DNA of 64,000 nucleotides from NCBI RefSeq assembly GCF_002813295.1, contig NZ_PHUE01000001.1, positions 1,736,001 to 1,800,000 on the forward strand, in the 5' to 3' direction. Shown piece after piece: positions 29,266 to 39,900 of the stretch. The position numbers and the translations under genes are program-made. The notes beneath the pieces were generated by a model. The model was not told the DNA's origin. It saw nothing but the letters and a program-made list of their open reading frames with translations, and searched no databases. This stretch comes from Flavobacterium sp. 5 (GTDB lineage Bacteria; Bacteroidota; Bacteroidia; Flavobacteriales; Flavobacteriaceae). Positions within the stretch are counted from its first letter, which is position 1, and each line of letters opens with the position of its first letter.

Positions 29266-31251
29266 TTAATTCACAATCAAAATTCCACCATTACAAGGAA
29301 TAGTTAATTCCATTTCTTGGTTCTTTTTCAGCTTTGTTTCACTTAGTTTCCCTTTTAATAATGCATCATCACTGTATTGCTTTAATTCAGCACCAGAAGC
29401 AATCATAGGGAGTTTTACTTTAATTTTAAGTGTTTCTTTCTGAGCATTAATTCCAGCTATATACCATTTATCTCCATGACGACGAGCCAATACGGCATAC
29501 TTCCCTGGATAACCATCAATAAAACGGACCTCATCCCAAGTAGTAGGCACCTCTTTCATAAAATCGATAGCCCACTGAGGTGCATCTGTCAAATTATTTG
29601 GAGCTAATGCAAAATGTTGTACTCCGCTTTGGAATAATACCGCTGTAGCTAAAGCATAGACATCTGATGTCATTCGTTTCGAACCTTTATTAGGAATGTT
29701 TTTGTCATTATAAAATTTATTTAAAGCACTTCCTCCAAAATCCATACTTCCAACTGTGTTACGAATAAAAGTATGCAAAGTAGCACTGAAAGCTTCTGTA
29801 TTACAACTTTCTTGTCTAAAAGAAAGATTTTCACTTGCTAGAACAGCTTCACTGGACGCATAATTAGGATACATTCTTTCCCAACCACGAGGTAAGGTCG
29901 TTCCATGAAAAATGACCATGATTCCATAATCATTAGCATCAGATAAAATATCTTCATATAACTTCATCGTTTCTTGTTTGTCACCACCAAAAAAGTCTAC
30001 TTTAATTCCTTTTATACCAACTTTTTTCATCCACGCCATCTCTTTACGTCTCACAATTGTATTATTCATAATCCCTCTGGGGCTTTGAGGAGCATCATTC
30101 CAATTACCATTAGAATTATACCATAAATACAAACCAACTTTTTTGCTTGCTGCGTACTTTGCTAAAACATCAATTTTGTCTCTCCCTATTTGAGTATCCC
30201 AAAGTGCATCTACCAAAACAGTTTCATAACCCATTGCAGCACTAAAATCGACATACCTAACTTGCTCATCATAAACCGTCCTTTCGTCCATACCAATAAT
30301 CCAGCTCCATGATCCTTTCGTATATTGGTATTTTTGAGAAGCTTCAAAACGAGCTTTTACTAAATCGAATGGGACAGTAGTTTCAACAATAGGTGCCAAG
30401 GTTTCACCAACTGTAATGGTACGCCAGGGTGTTTCGCCAGGGAGAGCAATTCCTGGAGCCGATGTTCCATTGCCATTGTTTTCCCCTTCCATTGGAAAAC
30501 CTATTGTGTACAGACCTTTATCATGACCTAATAATCTACTGGCACAATAACCACTATCCACTCCCGTCTCTGAAATTAAAACCCATGCATTATTATTAAC
30601 CTTAAAAAGACAAGGAAAAGTATATCCATCTCCATTGCCATTTTCACCAATAGGACCATCTACAGTATATGGAATTTCATAACTCGGCATTGTTCTGGCA
30701 TAGCCAACCATAGCCTTGCTTTGAGCAGAAAGAAAAGTAGTTGTCCCAATTGGTAATATAAACCCTGATGCTTCCTCTTTTACAACCGCCGAAAGGGCCT
30801 GTTCTTGCGGATACAGTTTATACTTAAAAGCCACGTCATTATTACTTACTCGGAAAATAATATCGATTGCTATTTTGTTTTCCTTCGTAAAAGAAAATAC
30901 AGTTTCATTTGCTACATAATGAATCTTACTTTGCTTGATGTTAGGCAATTCATAACTTTCATCAATGTTAGTTTGAATTGGATTATCCTTTAACATTAAT
31001 CCTGTGCTAAAATCACCAACATTTGTATTTAATCCAAGTGGTGATGGTTCTAAAAACAATTTCCCATTATAGGAAACACTGTAAGTCGTCCCAGCATTGT
31101 TTACGGCAAGTTTAACTACCAATTTCCCATCAGGACTAGATATTGTAATCTGTTTGGATTGTGAATGGACTGCAAAAAAACTAAAAAATAAGAAGAATAA
31201 AAACGCTTTAAAATTAATTAAGCGTAGTTGTTTTAAATTAAAAATGGTCAT
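29266..31251 (-). CDS. GH97 glycoside hydrolase (alpha-glucosidase/alpha-galactosidase)
   Basis: This 661-residue exported GH97 enzyme has a signal peptide that follows a basic start (about residues 1-30, ending VHSQ). The N-terminal beta-sandwich (ISSPDGKLVVKLAV) is followed by the TIM barrel with KGSWSWIIGMDERTVYDEQ, GIKGIKVDFFGGDKQE and IFHGTTLPRGWERMYPNY, all standard for the family. GH97 includes inverting alpha-glucosidases like SusB and retaining alpha-galactosidases. I cannot decide between them from motifs alone. In a xylan locus an alpha-galactosidase acting on side chains is plausible. It is transcribed alone, towards the terminator at 29196. Confidence 0.9.
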   Translation of the reverse strand: MTIFNLKQLRLINFKAFLFFLFFSFFAVHSQSKQITISSPDGKLVVKLAVNNAGTTYSVSYNGKLFLEPSPLGLNTNVGDFSTGLMLKDNPIQTNIDESYELPNIKQSKIHYVANETVFSFTKENKIAIDIIFRVSNNDVAFKYKLYPQEQALSAVVKEEASGFILPIGTTTFLSAQSKAMVGYARTMPSYEIPYTVDGPIGENGNGDGYTFPCLFKVNNNAWVLISETGVDSGYCASRLLGHDKGLYTIGFPMEGENNGNGTSAPGIALPGETPWRTITVGETLAPIVETTVPFDLVKARFEASQKYQYTKGSWSWIIGMDERTVYDEQVRYVDFSAAMGYETVLVDALWDTQIGRDKIDVLAKYAASKKVGLYLWYNSNGNWNDAPQSPRGIMNNTIVRRKEMAWMKKVGIKGIKVDFFGGDKQETMKLYEDILSDANDYGIMVIFHGTTLPRGWERMYPNYASSEAVLASENLSFRQESCNTEAFSATLHTFIRNTVGSMDFGGSALNKFYNDKNIPNKGSKRMTSDVYALATAVLFQSGVQHFALAPNNLTDAPQWAIDFMKEVPTTWDEVRFIDGYPGKYAVLARRHGDKWYIAGINAQKETLKIKVKLPMIASGAELKQYSDDALLKGKLSETKLKKNQEMELTIPCNGGILIVN

Positions 31252-31280
31252 TTTTTTGGTTTATATAAGGTTGTGAGAAT

Positions 31281-31288
31281 CAAAAATA
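31281..31288 (-). promoter_or_regulatory. -7 box of the GH97 gene
   Basis: On the minus strand it reads TATTTTTG, fitting TAnnTTTG, 30 bp before the GH97 start. No -33 TTG is evident. The palindrome at 31316 is centred about 40 bp further upstream, a position suited to an activator. Confidence 0.45.
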
Positions 31289-31315
31289 TCAAATATTTCT
31301 TTCTCTTATAAAAAT

Positions 31316-31334
31316 AAGTGTATATTTAACACTT
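31316..31334. promoter_or_regulatory. GTGTA-type palindrome upstream of GH97
   Basis: The arms AAGTGT and ACACTT are separated by 7 bp. The 15-bp core (GTGTATATTTAACAC) matches the core of the site at 23617 at most positions. Confidence 0.5.
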
Positions 31335-31552
31335 TTTGCGTAAAAGCATAGAATTAATTAAAAAACTTCAAACTGCAACTTTATCCAGATTGCATTCTTT
31401 TTTGAGTATTAACTAGATATTCATACCGGAAAAATAGTTACACATATTCGATAAATCTTGGAGATTACATTAAGAATAGAATCGACACTATATAAATAAA
31501 AAAAAAACAATGGCACGCAGACAAAATTTTCCCTACGAATAAACAACAAAAA

Positions 31553-31602
31553 AAATCCCTTCCGATTTAAATTCATTTCTGAATTTGTATCGAAAGGGAT
31601 TT
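31553..31602 (-). terminator. Terminator of the susCD-GH10 operon
   Basis: The arms AAATCCCTTCCGAT and ATCGAAAGGGATTT pair with one wobble, around an inner AAATTCA/TGAATTT stem. A T-run follows on the minus strand. It lies 27 bp after the GH10 stop. Confidence 0.85.
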
Positions 31603-31628
31603 AACCAATTAAAAATATTTTTAAATCT

Positions 31629-33845
31629 TTATGGAATTATAATATCTCCCGTAAATTCTTTACTTACATCTTTTCCTGCTAAACCATCAGCAACACCTTT
31701 GTAAGCATGTTTACGTTTGTATTCAGCATCCCAAACGTTTGGTGCTTGATCAGTTAACCAGTTTTTATGTTCTTCTACATTATCCGAAACACCCCAGATT
31801 GTAATTCCATATTGTTGTGCTTTAGGAATGTATTGTCTGTATGAATCAATTACATATTGATACATAGCAGATTGATTTGCTAATTGTTCTAAAGTTGGTG
31901 ATTTAGTACCTAAAGCAATATCCAATTCCGAAACTTTGATCAACTTACCACTTGCTCCCAGTTTTTGAAACATTTGAGCAATTTGGTCTTTGTTTGTACT
32001 CAATGTAATATGCATTTGTGTACCGATACCATCAACAGTAGCTCCTTTACTTTCAATATATTTTACATATTCAATCAATCCATCACATTTAGCCAAACTA
32101 GCTTCTAAATTATAATCATTAATGAATAATTTATCAGTAGCATTTCCATATTGACGAGCTAATTTGAAAGCAGTAACGGCATAATCTTTACCTAAATACT
32201 TTACCCAATAAAATTCGTCAGCAGCAGGATTATTTACAACTCCATCACGTAAACTACCACCTTCTTTCATTGGTTCGTTTACTACATCCCAAGCATGAAT
32301 ATCATTTTTGTAATGACCTACCATTTTAGAAATCCAATTTTCCATTGCACCACCTATAAGAGTCGCTTTTTCGGCATCCGTTTTTTCAATAGTAACTGCT
32401 GGTGTTCCTGCACCTCCACCTGTTGTCGAACCATCTGTAAGTACAATATCATCAATAGTAAATGTTGCAGCAGTTGCTCCAAAATCGAAAATAAATTTAG
32501 CTCTATCCCCTTTAGTCGTTGTAATCTTTTTTACTACTTGAGTCCAAGAAGTTGTTACATTAAATGTTCCTGAATAATCAGCATTATAATTTGCACCTTG
32601 TAATTCAAATTGCAAAGCAGCTGGCACATCTGATTTTACCCAAAAAGTACAGGTATATTCTTTATTTATTTCCAATGGTGTACTTAAAGAGAATACTTGT
32701 TGCGCTTCATAATTATTAGCAGCAGCAGGATTCATTAATACCATAGCATAATTTCCACTATGTCCTGCACCACTAGCTGAAATAGCACGTGTAGAATTAT
32801 TTCCATAACCAGACCAAGGAGATAGAGCTCCACTTTCAAAATTACCATTTGTAATTAAATTTGTAACAGTTTGAACAGCATCTAAATCAACTGCTGCAAT
32901 GGTGTTTACATCAACATAATAAGTCACGTTTGGTAAAGAACCTAAATCAAAGTTAAATTTAAAATTAGTGCTTCCTGCAACAAAATCAGCACCATCTAAT
33001 GTAAATTTAACTTGTTGCCATGAAGAATTTGTTGCAAAGAAGCTAGACTTTGCCGCACCTGTACCATACCAATCTTTTTGAGGGTATGAATTTGTCAAAG
33101 CAGGAACAGCATCAAAAGCAACACGCCCCTGACCTGTTTGATCTGATTTAATGAAAAATGAAATTTCATATTTATGACCACTTACAATAGGAATTAAAGG
33201 CGTAATTAATTGCAGTTGGTAAGGTGAAGATGATGAAGCGCTTGAAATCAATTTAACAGCTTTAGTACCGCTTACCAATCCAGCTCCATCTACAACCGTA
33301 ATCCCAGCTCCTGCATTCCATGCTGACCAACCAGTAAGTGCACCTGCTTTTAAAGCAGTCAAATCAAGGGAGCTTGGCCCACTACTTCCTGGGATAATTG
33401 TTGCAGCAATTAAGCTATTCAAATAACTTGCATTTTGATTTTGATGCCAAACCAAAGTATGCCCAAAAACAGACAAACCAGCTTCTTTAGTTTTAGCAAT
33501 AAAAGCATCTATTTTATCAAACTTAAGGTCTCCATTAGCAGCTACCATTGGACCATGTTTCATGTCATACCCTAAAGTAACCTCATCAAAGTTTTCGTTC
33601 ACAAGACTTTGGTAAACAGCATCATTCATGTATAAATTCAAATCTATTCCAGATCCAAGTTTGAAATCTGTATAGGTTTTAAGCGGTTCGTAACGGCTTA
33701 TTTTTTCGGCAAGTTCCAATGGAAGTTCTGCCGATGTAATATCACCGTGATCAGGATCTTTTCCCCAATCCATTAAATTATCATCACAAGATGTAAACAG
33801 CATGCAGGATAAGGCAATTGCTGGTAGTATTTTATTATATTTCAT
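31629..33845 (-). CDS. GH10 endo-xylanase lipoprotein with inserted CBM4/9-type modules
   Basis: This 738-residue surface-type xylanase has a lipobox MLFTSC (Cys about residue 20) followed by Asp-Asp, so it is probably a surface lipoprotein. The GH10 barrel starts at about residue 40 (GSGIDLNL, FGHTLVWHQN). It is interrupted at about 160-480 by two jelly-roll modules like CBM4/9 (second one: LITNGNFESGALSPW). The barrel resumes with the acid/base Glu524 in WDVVNEPM and the nucleophile Glu640 in VSELDIAL. This split-barrel layout is known from xylanases of Bacteroidota xylan loci. It is last in the susC-susD-SGBP-GH10 operon. It should cut insoluble or long xylan at the cell surface before SusC/D import. 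Confidence 0.93.
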   Translation of the reverse strand: MKYNKILPAIALSCMLFTSCDDNLMDWGKDPDHGDITSAELPLELAEKISRYEPLKTYTDFKLGSGIDLNLYMNDAVYQSLVNENFDEVTLGYDMKHGPMVAANGDLKFDKIDAFIAKTKEAGLSVFGHTLVWHQNQNASYLNSLIAATIIPGSSGPSSLDLTALKAGALTGWSAWNAGAGITVVDGAGLVSGTKAVKLISSASSSSPYQLQLITPLIPIVSGHKYEISFFIKSDQTGQGRVAFDAVPALTNSYPQKDWYGTGAAKSSFFATNSSWQQVKFTLDGADFVAGSTNFKFNFDLGSLPNVTYYVDVNTIAAVDLDAVQTVTNLITNGNFESGALSPWSGYGNNSTRAISASGAGHSGNYAMVLMNPAAANNYEAQQVFSLSTPLEINKEYTCTFWVKSDVPAALQFELQGANYNADYSGTFNVTTSWTQVVKKITTTKGDRAKFIFDFGATAATFTIDDIVLTDGSTTGGGAGTPAVTIEKTDAEKATLIGGAMENWISKMVGHYKNDIHAWDVVNEPMKEGGSLRDGVVNNPAADEFYWVKYLGKDYAVTAFKLARQYGNATDKLFINDYNLEASLAKCDGLIEYVKYIESKGATVDGIGTQMHITLSTNKDQIAQMFQKLGASGKLIKVSELDIALGTKSPTLEQLANQSAMYQYVIDSYRQYIPKAQQYGITIWGVSDNVEEHKNWLTDQAPNVWDAEYKRKHAYKGVADGLAGKDVSKEFTGDIIIP

Positions 33846-33896
33846 TCTACTATTTTTTTTGGGTGAAACGAATTTTTTTTTGCTTTTGCATTAATT

Positions 33897-35282
33897 TTAA
33901 TTAGGGAAATCGCTATATGTTGGTGTTTCTAACGATACTATTCTCCAATTATCTGTATATACGCTTACTGAAGTTGCAGAAGCTGCGAATTCAAGCTCAC
34001 TCGCAGTTCCAGAAACATTACTCCATTTGACATTAGAATTTTCAAACCATAAACCAAAATTCTGATAAGTAGCCGCTTCTCTAAATTTAAGAACGTCTTC
34101 AAATGTAAAATCTCCAGTTGCATAACTATATAATTTAGTTAACGGAATAGTTACAGTTTGCCATCCAGTAGTTTGAAAAGCTTTTACTTTTCCATCTTCT
34201 GTTAACCAAGGAACATAATTGTAACAAGCACCAGACCATGCACCAGCGTTGAAATTATTAATTAAACATACTTTTAAGTAACCTGTATTTGTCCATACAT
34301 TTGGAACATAAATATCAAATTGCAAAGCAACTTTATCTAATGGAGTTGAAGCTGGGATATAAGGCGTTAGTTGACCTCTCCAATTATCTGTACCAGTTCC
34401 AGCTGTCCAAACTTCAGAACAACGATTAGCTCCTGCAGCAAAAGAAGCGATACGTGCTGGACGATGTGGTACATATTTTCCTTGAGAAACATTACCTGTA
34501 CCCAATAAAGCCGATTCTAAATCTGTATCTGCAATCATACTAGGCGTAGTCGCAGTACTCCAAAAACCATGGGTACCACTTCCGTCGAAATTAAGGATTA
34601 CTCCTTTTTTGAAATTAAAATAAGCAGGTGAATAAGCACCTCCATTAGCACTTTCAACTAATAGAGAACCTCCTTCTGCAGGAATTCCTGTAGGAACAGT
34701 TACTGTGAAAAATTCTCCATCTTCATCAGAAGTGATTCCAGTACTAACTTCAATATTTCCTGGGAAAACGACTTTTTTAACTTCTGTCAAGCCTGTACCA
34801 TATACTGTAATCATTTCGCCTGCATTTGGCATTGTATTAGAAATCGAAGTAATTACAGGAGCTCCCGAACGAATTTCAAATGGTAAAGTAAATTCGTTTG
34901 AATCATTTACAAAACGAATCGTATTACGAACTGTAGGCTCGGCATCTATGGTTGGAGTATCATCTGAAATATTGATCAACATAGAAGTATTTGAAACATA
35001 TACAACATTAAAATAGGTATCAAAACCGTTAATATATACTTTCTTTAATCCTATAAAACCAGTCCCTTCAACACGAATCAATTGCCCTAAACGTGCAAAA
35101 CTAACTACTCTATCTGGCACAGAGGAATTTACATCCTCCAAATACACTTTGTTTATCGTTATAGGCCCACTACTATCAGCACTATCATTGTTCTCACAAG
35201 CATTGAATAACAATGAAACCAACATCACAAATACAATTGTAACAGCTGTACAATACTTTTTATTTAAAATAAAATTTTTCAT
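33897..35282 (-). CDS. Surface glycan-binding protein with IPT/TIG domains
   Basis: This 461-residue lipoprotein has a lipobox LLFNAC (Cys about residue 29) followed by Glu-Asn-Asn-Asp. Two IPT/TIG-type immunoglobulin-like domains cover about residues 40-220 (GQLIRVEGTGFIGLKKVYING; GEMITVYGTGLTEVKKVVF). The C-terminal domain (about 225-461), rich in Trp and Tyr, resembles the SGBP-B glycan-binding domain found after SusD in xylan and xyloglucan loci. Position right after susD and before the surface xylanase fits that role. It has no catalytic motif. It should capture xylan chains at the surface. Confidence 0.87.
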   Translation of the reverse strand: MKNFILNKKYCTAVTIVFVMLVSLLFNACENNDSADSSGPITINKVYLEDVNSSVPDRVVSFARLGQLIRVEGTGFIGLKKVYINGFDTYFNVVYVSNTSMLINISDDTPTIDAEPTVRNTIRFVNDSNEFTLPFEIRSGAPVITSISNTMPNAGEMITVYGTGLTEVKKVVFPGNIEVSTGITSDEDGEFFTVTVPTGIPAEGGSLLVESANGGAYSPAYFNFKKGVILNFDGSGTHGFWSTATTPSMIADTDLESALLGTGNVSQGKYVPHRPARIASFAAGANRCSEVWTAGTGTDNWRGQLTPYIPASTPLDKVALQFDIYVPNVWTNTGYLKVCLINNFNAGAWSGACYNYVPWLTEDGKVKAFQTTGWQTVTIPLTKLYSYATGDFTFEDVLKFREAATYQNFGLWFENSNVKWSNVSGTASELEFAASATSVSVYTDNWRIVSLETPTYSDFPN

Positions 35283-35300
35283 ATTTTGTATTTTCAGTTT

Positions 35301-36935
35301 TTAATTAAATAAATCAGTTATTTTTTCATCATTGAAATTATAAGGAACAGGTGCTACATTTAATAATGGATTCTGAATTACTTCTGATTCTGGATAAGGC
35401 AATAAAAATATTGACGTATCTATCGCCCCTATAGCTCTTGGTGAATTATCTCTAGTTGCATCTACTGAGACAGTATTTGTTGCAGCATCATAAGTAATTG
35501 GCACAATAACACCTCTACTTTGTCCTGTGATATAGTTAACCACTTCTTGTTGTTTATAATACGATCTTCTTACTAAATCATACCAATATTGTCCTTCCAT
35601 ACACAATTCTACCCTGCGTTCATGGATAATATCTTGATATGTCAATGCAGTTTTAGGTTCAAGTCCTGCTCTTACTCTTAGTTTGTTCACATACTCTAAG
35701 GCAACCCCATCTGATGTACTTGCACTATTGCCTAATGTAGCTTCTGCATAATTAAGATACACTTCTCCCAAACGCAACATATATGTATTTAGAGCAGAAT
35801 TTTGCTTAGAAATTTTAGGGTTATCTTTAGTTGAGCCAACTACACCTTTTTTGACATTCACAAAAGTATTGGCATGATCTACTGTATAACCTCCGTTTGC
35901 AACACTAATTTCTGGATAAAAATCATTGTCAGCCATCCATGTATCGTGACGTCTTATATCTTTACTTTCATATTCATATAAAATGTCATTAGAAGCTCTT
36001 GTCCAATATCCCCAAGCTGCATCATCACCCGTAATATCTGATCCTAAAGCAAAATAAGCTTGTTGTGTATTCGTTACTCCATAACTACCATTAGGTACCC
36101 ATTGCAAAGCAAACATAGATTCAACATTATTGTTATTATCAACTTTAAATAAATCAGCATAATTATCCATTAAGGCATAAGGCCCACTAATGGCTTTTTG
36201 AGCTGCTTTTTTTGCTAAGTCAAGATAATCTTGATTTCTGGTACCTGAATTAGGATTATCACTTAAACCCGAAACTGACAAATACAAACGAGATAACATT
36301 CCGAATGCACTATACTTTGTTAAACGTCCTGTTTGTGGTGCCGCTTCTGGAAGAAATTTTGCAGCAAATTCCATATCACGAATAGCAAATTCATACACAT
36401 CTTTTACTGGACTGGTATTCACTATAGGATTTTTTACTAAATCTGCTGGATCTGTAGAAATAATTACATTTCCCCATAAAGAAGCCAAATACCAATAAGC
36501 AGTTCCTCTCATAAAACGGGCTTCGGCAATATATTTGTTTTTAACGGTGCTATCCAGATTACTATCCTGAATTCCAATAATAACATTATTAGATTGCTGT
36601 ACCACATTATACAAAGATCCCCAAGCTGATACTAATGGACCTGTTAATCCTGTTTCCGTTAAATCGGCAAAAGGATAAATATAGTCAGAATAAGGAGCGT
36701 ATAAGTTATAACTACGGCCATCTCCTAATCCGTAGTAAAATTTATCGTTAAAATCAAACCATACTTTGTTATATAAGGGAGCCGTAGCTGCTTTAAAATC
36801 ATCTTCGGTTTTATAAAAATTCTCTTTGGTTATCAAATCATTTGGTTCCTTATTAAGAAAGTCATCACTACAACTAGTTCCCAAAAAAGACAATGCAACA
36901 AAAAGAAAAATGCGTTTAATATGTATCTTTTTCAT
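35301..36935 (-). CDS. susD: SusD/RagB-family glycan-binding lipoprotein
   Basis: This is a 544-residue outer-membrane lipoprotein that forms the lid over the SusC channel. The lipobox SFLGTSC is followed by SDDFLNKEPNDLITKENFYKTEDDF, the usual SusD start. The helical TPR-like scaffold includes RFMRGTAYWYLASLWGNV, and the C-terminal part has the family motifs LRLGEVYLNYAEATLG and HERRVELCMEGQYWYDLVRR. It lies 11 bp after susC, so the two are coupled. The expected ligand is xylan-derived oligosaccharide (from context). Confidence 0.95.
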   Translation of the reverse strand: MKKIHIKRIFLFVALSFLGTSCSDDFLNKEPNDLITKENFYKTEDDFKAATAPLYNKVWFDFNDKFYYGLGDGRSYNLYAPYSDYIYPFADLTETGLTGPLVSAWGSLYNVVQQSNNVIIGIQDSNLDSTVKNKYIAEARFMRGTAYWYLASLWGNVIISTDPADLVKNPIVNTSPVKDVYEFAIRDMEFAAKFLPEAAPQTGRLTKYSAFGMLSRLYLSVSGLSDNPNSGTRNQDYLDLAKKAAQKAISGPYALMDNYADLFKVDNNNNVESMFALQWVPNGSYGVTNTQQAYFALGSDITGDDAAWGYWTRASNDILYEYESKDIRRHDTWMADNDFYPEISVANGGYTVDHANTFVNVKKGVVGSTKDNPKISKQNSALNTYMLRLGEVYLNYAEATLGNSASTSDGVALEYVNKLRVRAGLEPKTALTYQDIIHERRVELCMEGQYWYDLVRRSYYKQQEVVNYITGQSRGVIVPITYDAATNTVSVDATRDNSPRAIGAIDTSIFLLPYPESEVIQNPLLNVAPVPYNFNDEKITDLFN

Positions 36936-36946
36936 ATTTTTTGTGT

Positions 36947-39900
36947 TTAGAATTTAACATTTACTCCAAGAGTAGTAATACGTGACGATGGATAACGACC
37001 ATTATCTATACCCGAATAAAGTGCACTATTATTTAATGTCCCTACTTCTGGATCGTATCCTGAATACTTAGTAAATGTGAGAATGTTTTGCATATTAGAA
37101 TACACTTTTACTCCTGCTAGTCCAATTTTTGAAACAAAAGAACTTGGCAAATTATATCCTATCGAAATGTTTTTGATACGTACAAAAGACCCATCTTCTA
37201 CAAAACGATCACTATTACGGTAGTTCGAAGCTGATGAAGCAGACGAAGCAGCAATACGAGGCATGTTAGAATCTCCATCGACAATTTGAACATTACGATA
37301 ATCATTTGGTCCATCAGGATTAATTAAACCTAATTGAGCATACCCCAAAGCAGTATCTAATAAATTGGTGCTTTCGCGAGGATTTTCTAACCAACGACGT
37401 TGATAGTTCATTACATCATTTCCGTAAGATCCATCTAAGAAAATACTCATATCAAATCCTTTATATGAGAAGGTGTTAGTAATACCAAAAGTGAACTTAG
37501 GAAGTGGATTACCGATGTATTGCAAATCTTTTTCATCAATTACACCATCTTTATTAGCGTCATCAAACATGTAATCTCCAATCCAAACTCCATTTTCTCC
37601 AATTTGCATGTCTTTAGGTAGCGCTGTTGGCACTACATTTCCAGCAGCATCTTTATAATAAAAATCAGTTGCTTTTTCAAAACGTCCAATTACTTTGTAG
37701 CCATAAAATTGACTAATTGGTTGTCCAACTGCTGTACGAGTAACCACAGTGACATCTGAACCTTGTTGAACTGTTCCGTCATAATGTCCTGAATCACTGT
37801 TTAAGGACAAAACTTTATTTCTATTCATTGAAAATATAAAATTGCTAGTCCAGGTAAATTCTTTGTTTTGAATATTAACAGTATTCAAAGCGATTTCAAG
37901 TCCTTTATTTTCAAGTGATCCAATATTATACCAAGGAGGAGTAGTAGATCCTGATCCTGATGTCCCAACATAAGCTGGTAATGCCAATTGATTTATTAAA
38001 TCATCAGTCTTTTTGTAATACACATCAGCAACCAACTCGATTCGATTATTGAAAAGACCTAAATCGATACCAATATTAGTGGAATACGTAGTTTCCCATT
38101 TTAATTCTTTGTTTGCTGTATTGGAAGCCAATAATCCAGTTCCCCAATTAGCAGTAGCACTTGAGTTATAAGTTGAAGTATAGGCATAATTAGGTACATT
38201 TTGGTTACCTACTGCTCCCCAACCTAAACGAAGTTTTAAATTATTAATAACTTTATTTTCTTTTAAGAATGCTTCATTAGAAACTTTCCAGGCAAAAGCA
38301 GCTGAAGGAAACCATCCCCAACGGTTGTCTTCATCAAATTTCGAAGAACCATCGCGACGAATAGTTGCAGTTAATAAATATTTATCATCAAAAGAATAAA
38401 ATAATCTACTAAAATAAGAACTCAATGAACTATTGTTACTATTATTTGTTACCCTAGCTGTAGTGGGGTCACCCATAGATAAATCAGTAGAAGTATTGGT
38501 TAAATAACCTGAAATATATCCGTATAAACTTTCCCAATGATTCTCTTGTGCTTCCTGCCCTAACATTGCATTTATAGAATGCTTTCCAAAATTATGATTA
38601 TAATTTAAAACATTATTCCAGATCCAGTTTTTACTGTTACTCTTGGTTCTTGTACCTTGGCGAATATCATTTGTAATCGCACCAAAAGTATAAGAAGGAT
38701 CAAAAGTATATGCACTTGTAAAACCATAATCCAAAGAATATTGTGTTTTGAATGTTAACCCTTTTGTAAAAGTTATTTCAGCATAAGTATTCGCTCTTAG
38801 ACCTACCCCTTCATTATTATTGTCTTTTATAGAAGCCAATCCAACAGGATTGTTTTGCACAAATTGATCGGTGTCAGGGCCATCAAAAGAACCATCTGCA
38901 TTACGTACTGCCACATTTGGAGTTTGTTTTAATGCGGTAAGAATTAAAGATCCATCATTAATAGTAGTATTCTGTTTCGTATTACTTAAGGCAAAATTCA
39001 CCCCTACCTTAAAATAATCTTTTACTTGAGAATCTAAATTACTTGTCAAATTAAAACGGCTAAACATCGATCCTTCAGCAATTCCATCTTGATCCATATA
39101 ACCAATTCCCATATAATACGTACTTTTATCAGAACCTCCTGAAGCTGACAAATTGTAATTTTGCATCAATGCTTGATTAAACAATTCGTTTTGCCAATCA
39201 GTACCTTCTCCCAACAAATCAGGACGAATAAAATTAGCATCCTTTTCTACGATTCCTAAATCTGAACGTGTATTTTTTAAAACAGCATATTCTTGAAGAT
39301 TTAACACATTCAAATGTTTTGGAATTTCTTGCCATCCCACATAACTATCAAAATTTAAAGATAAATCTCCTTTTCTCCCTCGTTTAGTTGTCACCTGAAT
39401 TACTCCACCAGACGCACGAGATCCATAAATTGCAGTTGCAGAAGCGTCCTTTAAGATATCAATAGAAACGATATCTGCTGGATTAATTACCGAAATTGGA
39501 TTTGAATTTAAGCTTCCATTATTACTATCAATAACAACTCCATCCACAACATAAATAGGTTGTGTTGCCCCGTTTATACTACTAATACCTCGAATATTAA
39601 CCGAAGATGAAGCTCCTGGTGCTCCACTGTTTTGTGATACTTGAACCCCAGCGGCACGTCCTTGTAAAACTTGCTCGATAGATGTAGTTACTGTTTGTGA
39701 AATAGACTTACTGGAAACAGAAGCAACAGAACCAGTTAAATCTTTACGTTTCATAGTACCGTATCCTACTACTACTACTTCGTCAAGTGTTTTCATATCT
39801 TCGATTAATATGATATTAATCTTTTTTCTACCCGACAACGCAACCGTTTGTGTTTTGTAACCAATAAAACTAAAAGTTATCATCGCTTTATCTGGGACGT

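Larger units (their letters stand above)
31252..31628. other. Intergenic region between GH97 and the CBM-containing GH10 gene
   Basis: It contains a minus-strand -7 box (31281), a GTGTA-type palindrome (31316) and the GH10 terminator (31553). Between 31335 and 31552 I see only AT-rich sequence with no convincing gene or structure. Confidence 0.6.
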
